Of a stretch of 64,000 nucleotides of DNA, positions 60,577 to 64,000 are shown piece after piece. This DNA is from Streptomyces griseus. GTDB taxonomy: Bacteria; Actinomycetota; Actinomycetes; Streptomycetales; Streptomycetaceae. The notes beneath the pieces were generated by a model. The model had not been told where the DNA came from. It was given only the letters and a program-made list of their open reading frames with translations, and made no database searches. Positions within the stretch are counted from its first letter, which is position 1. Every line of letters begins with the position of its first letter. The DNA is taken from assembly GCF_001715295.1 (NCBI RefSeq), contig NZ_MDKB01000005.1, forward strand, positions 609,901 to 673,900. Reading direction: 5' to 3'. A program made the position numbers and the translations under genes.

Positions 60577-63072
60577 TCAGTCCCCGGTGCTCTCCACGAT
60601 CGCCGCCCACTCGTCCAGGAGGGCCTGAGCGGAGGCGTCGTCGGGGCCTTCGGCCCACAGGTGGGTCACGGCCTCGGCCGGGTCGGGCAGCACCATCACC
60701 CAGCGCCCGTCCGCCTCGACCACCCGGACGCCGTCGGTGGTGTCCACGCTGCGCTCCCCGGCGGCTTCCACGACCCGTCGCATGACGAGTCCCTTGACCG
60801 CCCAGGGGGTGGCGAGATCGCGGCGCAGTACGTGGGCGCGCGGGATGCGGGCGTCGATCTGGCTCAGGGTGAGCTGCGTCCGGGCGACCAGCCCGATCAG
60901 CCTCACGAAGGCCGCCGCTCCGTCGAAGACACTGCTGAACTCGGGGACGATGAATCCGCCGCGGCCGTCGCCGCCGAAGATGGTGGTGTCCTCCCGTCCG
61001 ACCCGTGTCAGGTCGTCGGGCGATGTGGTCGTCCACTCCACCTGCGTGCCGTGGTAGGCCGCCACCTGCTCGGCCACGCGTGTCGTCGTCACCGGCAGGG
61101 CGACCCGGCCGCTCCGCCTCTCCGCCGCCACGAGGTCGAGCATGACCAGCAGCGCCCGGTCGTCCTCGATGATCCGCCCACGCTCGTCGACGAGCGAGAG
61201 CCGTTCACCGACCGGGTCGAACCGCACGCCGAAGGCGGCGCGGGCCGACGACACGATCTCGCCGAGGCGCACCAGTCCGGCCCGGCGGGTCTCGGCGGAC
61301 TCGGTGGGCCGCGACTCGTCGAGTCCGGGGTTGATGGTCAGGGCGTCGACGCCGAGCCGTCCGAGGAGGCTGGGCAGCACGAGGCCGGCGCTGCCGTTGG
61401 ACGCGTCGACGACGACCTTGAGGCCGGCGTCCGCGATGCCGGTGGTGTCGACGTTGCGCAACAGGGAGCCCGTGTACGAGTCGAAGACGCTCGACGGGAA
61501 GTGCAGGTCACCGATCTCGCCGGGGAAGGCCCTGCGGTACTCCTGGCGGGCGTAGACGCGGTCCAGTTTGCGCTGGCTCGCCTGGGAGAGGTCGGCTCCC
61601 CGCTCGTCGAAGAACATGATGTCGACCGAGTCCGGAACGCCCGGAGAGGTCCGGATCATGATGCCGCCCGCGCTGCCGCGAGCGGTCTGCTGCCGGGCCA
61701 CCGGCAGCGGGACGTTCTCCAGGTCGCGGACGTCGATGGCACTGGCCTGCAGGGCCGAGATGACCGCTCTCTTCAGGGCGCGGGCGCCGCGGGAGTGGTC
61801 ACGGGCGGTGGTGACCGTCGCGCCCTTCTTCAGGGTCGTCGCGTAGGCGCCGGCGAGCCGGACCGCGAGTTCGGGGGTGATCTCCACGTTCAGGATCCCG
61901 GAGACGCCCCGGGCTCCGAAGAGGTGCGCCTGTCCGCGCGACTCCCAGATCACCGAGGTGTTGACGAAGGCACCGGCTTCGATGGTCTTGAAGGGATAGA
62001 CCCGGACGTTGCCCTGAATGATCGATTCTTCACCGACCAGGCATTCGTCGCCGATGACGGCGCCGTCCTCGATGCGGGCGGCCCTCATGATGTCGGTGTT
62101 CTTGCCGATCACACAGCCACGCAGGTTGCTGTGCTGACCGATGTACACGTTGTCGTGCACGACCGCGCGGTGCAGGAACGCGCCGGACTTCACGACGACG
62201 TTCGACCCCACGACGGTGTGCTCGCGAATCTCGGCACCGGCTTCGATCTTCGCGTAGTCCCCGATGTACAGCGGCCCGCGGAGTACGGCGTCGGGGTGGA
62301 CCTCCGCGCCCTCTGCCACCCAGACTCCGGGCGAGATCTCGAAGCCGTCCACCTCGACGTCGACCTTGCGTTCGAGGACGTCGGCCTGGGCCTTGACATA
62401 GCTCTCGTGGGTGCCCACGTCTTCCCAGTAGCCCTCGGCGATGTAGCCGTAGATCGGCTTGCCGTCCTTCATGAGCTGCGGGAACACGTCCCCCGACCAG
62501 TCCACGGAGGTATCGGCCTGGACGTAGTCGAATACCTCGGGCTCCATGACGTAGATACCCGTGTTGACCGTGTCGGAGAAGACCTGGCCCCATGTCGGCT
62601 TCTCCAGGAAGCGCTCCACCTTGCCTTCTTCGTCGACAATCGTGATCCCGAATTCCAGGGGGTTCGGGACCCGGGTCAGACAGACCGTGACGAGGGCGCC
62701 CTTCTCCTTGTGGAAGGCGATGAGATCCGTGAGGTCGAAGTCGGTGAGGGCGTCACCGGAGATCACCAGGAAGGTGTCGTCCTTCAAAGCCTCTTCGGCG
62801 TTCTTGACGCTTCCCGCTGTACCGAGCGGCTTCTCCTCGTTGGCATAGCTGAGATCCATTCCGAGTTCTTCGCCGTCGCCGAAGTAATTCTTGACGAGGG
62901 ACGCGAGGAACTGAACGGTCACGACGGTCTCATTGAGCCCATGCCGTTTGAGCAGCCGCAGCACATGCTCCATGATGGGGCGGTTGGCCACGGGGAGAAG
63001 TGGCTTGGGCATGCTCGAGGTCATGGGGCGAAGGCGGGTGCCTTCACCGCCTGCCATCACAACGGCCTTCAT
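60577..63072 (-). CDS. NDP-sugar pyrophosphorylase - left-handed helix - PMM-like fusion
   Basis: An 831-residue fusion. Residues about 1-235 are a nucleotidyltransferase of the mannose-1-phosphate guanylyltransferase/glucose-1-phosphate thymidylyltransferase type (MKAVVMAGGEGTRLRPMTSSMPKPLLPV, FLVISGDALTDFDL). A left-handed beta-helix follows (about 250-370, hexapeptide repeats IGDYAKIEAGAEIREHTVVGSNVVVKSGA). The last 460 residues have the phosphohexomutase fold, but the serine loop is MIRTSPGVPDS instead of TASHNP and the metal loop is FDPVGERLS instead of DGDADR. So mutase activity looks lost; nucleotidyl transfer looks intact. Commonly labelled mannose-1-phosphate guanylyltransferase. AAGGAGGA precedes ATG 63072. 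Confidence 0.85.
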   Translation of the reverse strand: MKAVVMAGGEGTRLRPMTSSMPKPLLPVANRPIMEHVLRLLKRHGLNETVVTVQFLASLVKNYFGDGEELGMDLSYANEEKPLGTAGSVKNAEEALKDDTFLVISGDALTDFDLTDLIAFHKEKGALVTVCLTRVPNPLEFGITIVDEEGKVERFLEKPTWGQVFSDTVNTGIYVMEPEVFDYVQADTSVDWSGDVFPQLMKDGKPIYGYIAEGYWEDVGTHESYVKAQADVLERKVDVEVDGFEISPGVWVAEGAEVHPDAVLRGPLYIGDYAKIEAGAEIREHTVVGSNVVVKSGAFLHRAVVHDNVYIGQHSNLRGCVIGKNTDIMRAARIEDGAVIGDECLVGEESIIQGNVRVYPFKTIEAGAFVNTSVIWESRGQAHLFGARGVSGILNVEITPELAVRLAGAYATTLKKGATVTTARDHSRGARALKRAVISALQASAIDVRDLENVPLPVARQQTARGSAGGIMIRTSPGVPDSVDIMFFDERGADLSQASQRKLDRVYARQEYRRAFPGEIGDLHFPSSVFDSYTGSLLRNVDTTGIADAGLKVVVDASNGSAGLVLPSLLGRLGVDALTINPGLDESRPTESAETRRAGLVRLGEIVSSARAAFGVRFDPVGERLSLVDERGRIIEDDRALLVMLDLVAAERRSGRVALPVTTTRVAEQVAAYHGTQVEWTTTSPDDLTRVGREDTTIFGGDGRGGFIVPEFSSVFDGAAAFVRLIGLVARTQLTLSQIDARIPRAHVLRRDLATPWAVKGLVMRRVVEAAGERSVDTTDGVRVVEADGRWVMVLPDPAEAVTHLWAEGPDDASAQALLDEWAAIVESTGD

Positions 63073-63182
63073 GTCGGAAACGTCCTCCTTGAGAGACGAC
63101 GGTCTAGCCGACTTCACCCGTCGGGGCGACTGAACAGCATCCGCTGCGGACCGGCGACTCTGCACGGCACCGCATCAACGGG

Positions 63183-63791
63183 CTAATCGGCTACTACATC
63201 CGCCTTGACGAGTCGGCGGACTTGGACCACGTAGAGGATCCCTGCCCACCAATAGAGGGTTGTACCCCACCCAGCGAACGCCCATCCGAAAATGGCGCCC
63301 AACGAAGCAAGCCAACCACTTCCGTCGCTGAGCAGCAACAAGGGGAAGGCGTACATCAGGTTGAACGTTGCAGCTTTCCCGAGGAAGTTGACCTGCGGGG
63401 GCGGGTATCCGTGCCGGCGCAGGATTCCGACCATGACGAGGAGCATCAGTTCACGGGCGAGCAGGGCCGCGGTGAGCCAGAGGGGGAGGATCTCCCGCCA
63501 GGTGAGTCCGACGAGCGTGGAGAGGATGTAGAGGCGGTCGGCAGCGGGGTCCAGGAGCCGGCCGAGGCTGCTGATCTGGTTCCACCGGCGGGCCAGCTTG
63601 CCGTCGAGGTAGTCGCTGACACCGCTCAGCATCAGGACCAGCAGGGCCCAGCCGTCACTGTTGGGCCCACCGAACACGGGGCGGAGGATCAGCCACAGGA
63701 AGAGCGGCACACCGACGAGGCGAGCCATGCTGAGGATGTTGGGGATGGTGAGTACTCGGTCCGTCTGAACTCGAGTCTCCTGGACCTCCAC
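63183..63791 (-). CDS. CDP-alcohol phosphatidyltransferase
   Basis: A 202-residue membrane enzyme of phospholipid synthesis. The catalytic signature DYLDGKLARRWNQISSLGRLLDPAADR (DG..AR..., G...D...D) is complete, between helices that make up about six membrane passes. Such enzymes transfer a phosphatidyl group from CDP-diacylglycerol to glycerol phosphate (PgsA), inositol phosphate or another alcohol; the exact acceptor cannot be told from the motif. GTG 63791 is preceded by GGAGGC. Lies 110 bases before the fusion-enzyme gene on the same strand and just downstream of the rRNA operon. Confidence 0.88.
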   Translation of the reverse strand: MEVQETRVQTDRVLTIPNILSMARLVGVPLFLWLILRPVFGGPNSDGWALLVLMLSGVSDYLDGKLARRWNQISSLGRLLDPAADRLYILSTLVGLTWREILPLWLTAALLARELMLLVMVGILRRHGYPPPQVNFLGKAATFNLMYAFPLLLLSDGSGWLASLGAIFGWAFAGWGTTLYWWAGILYVVQVRRLVKADVVAD

Positions 63792-63930
63792 CCGGGGGCC
63801 TCCTGTGAAGAATGTGCCGATGATGCCCCCCGACCTTACCCGCAGCCACCGGGGCCAGGTGCACGGGGGTAGGGCGGAGGCGGGGGCCGGCTGTCAGGGG
63901 CTTTCGGGTACCGATCGGGCCGTGAACGCA

Positions 63931-63963
63931 GGAAAGCCCCGTGCCAACGGCACGGGGCTTTCC
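63931..63963 (-). terminator. rRNA operon terminator
   Basis: A perfect 15-bp stem GGAAAGCCCCGTGCC (63931-63945) with GGCACGGGGCTTTCC (63949-63963) and loop AAC, 8 bases beyond the 5S rRNA 3' end on the minus strand. Confidence 0.9.
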
Positions 63964-63971
63964 CGGAAAAA

Positions 63972-64000
63972 TTGTTCGGCGGCGTCCTACTCTCCCACAG
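63972..64000 (-). rRNA. rrf: 5S ribosomal RNA, 3' end, partial
   Basis: Read on the minus strand the last bases give CTGTGGGAGAGTAGGACGCC followed by GCCGAACAA, the conserved 3' end of actinobacterial 5S rRNA. The gene runs off the right edge of the window, and the 16S and 23S genes should lie beyond it. Confidence 0.92.

Noticed and set aside
60391..63186. A 931-codon open frame antisense to the nucleotidyltransferase/PMM-like gene
   Set aside because: Shadow of the real gene, which has clear motifs and a good ribosome site on the other strand.

Overview
The window is a piece of a high-GC actinobacterial chromosome, almost certainly Streptomyces. The signs are strong third-position G/C bias, frequent GTG starts, many ATGA and GTGA stop/start overlaps, and typical Streptomyces gene families (LCP protein, DUF5999, a CE4 acetylxylan esterase with CBM2, a tandem glycine riboswitch before gcvP, and an FtsR/GarA-type FHA/DUF881/small-basic-protein block). 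The last 29 bases are the 3' end of a 5S rRNA gene on the minus strand, so an rRNA operon lies just to the right.

Left part (1-31 kb) is accessory in character: small transcription units, switching strands, with several decayed genes. It holds a frameshifted tatB-like relic and an intact small tatA-like gene, an LCP protein, a P-type Mg2+-type ATPase with an ArsR regulator, a CASTOR/POLLUX-like channel protein, an MFS relic beside a symmetric direct/inverted-repeat structure, a Tat lipoprotein with a dimethylformamidase-beta-like fold, and two DUF3592-type membrane proteins. Next comes a two-gene predicted conflict system (Trypco1 protein plus a trypsin-like protease/nSTAND/WD40-type giant protein) beside an IS3 transposase relic. 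Then follow a HutC-type regulator, a cold-shock gene, DUF2267, PolX, a secreted acetylxylan esterase with a xylanase-type palindrome upstream, two divergent regulator/target pairs (LysR with an EamA transporter; MocR with a PNPOx-like protein), a VOC protein and a TetR relic.

Centre (31.2-42.9 kb) is one long plus-strand catabolic cluster: ribose-type ABC importer (binding protein, double ATPase, permease), zinc dehydrogenase, DUF4380 protein, FadR-type regulator, galactonate dehydratase (DgoD), KDPG/KDPGal aldolase, PfkB kinase, SMP-30 lactonase and an SDR. Together they make a De Ley-Doudoroff-type route: sugar uptake, oxidation to a lactone, hydrolysis to an aldonate, dehydration, phosphorylation and aldol cleavage. 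A near-identical AT-rich inverted repeat precedes both the binding-protein gene and the regulator gene, and is the likely operator.

Right part (43-64 kb) becomes core-like: EamA transporter, lone Clp-N protein, PhzF, CPBP protease, GCS2-type carboxylate-amine ligase, gcvP under a tandem glycine riboswitch, a PRC-barrel protein, DNA polymerase IV, then a minus-strand block of two MerR regulators, a DUF151 nuclease, an FHA protein, DUF881/SBP/DUF881, a nucleotidyltransferase/PMM-like fusion and a CDP-alcohol phosphatidyltransferase, ending at the 5S rRNA gene. Strong terminator hairpins separate many of these units.

Best candidate for an unusual system: the protease-nSTAND/Trypco1 pair at 14.6-19.3 kb. 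Other good leads are the operator pair of the galactonate-type cluster, the PMM-like domain that has lost its catalytic motifs, and the repeat structures at 9.14-9.23 kb and 25.40-25.50 kb.
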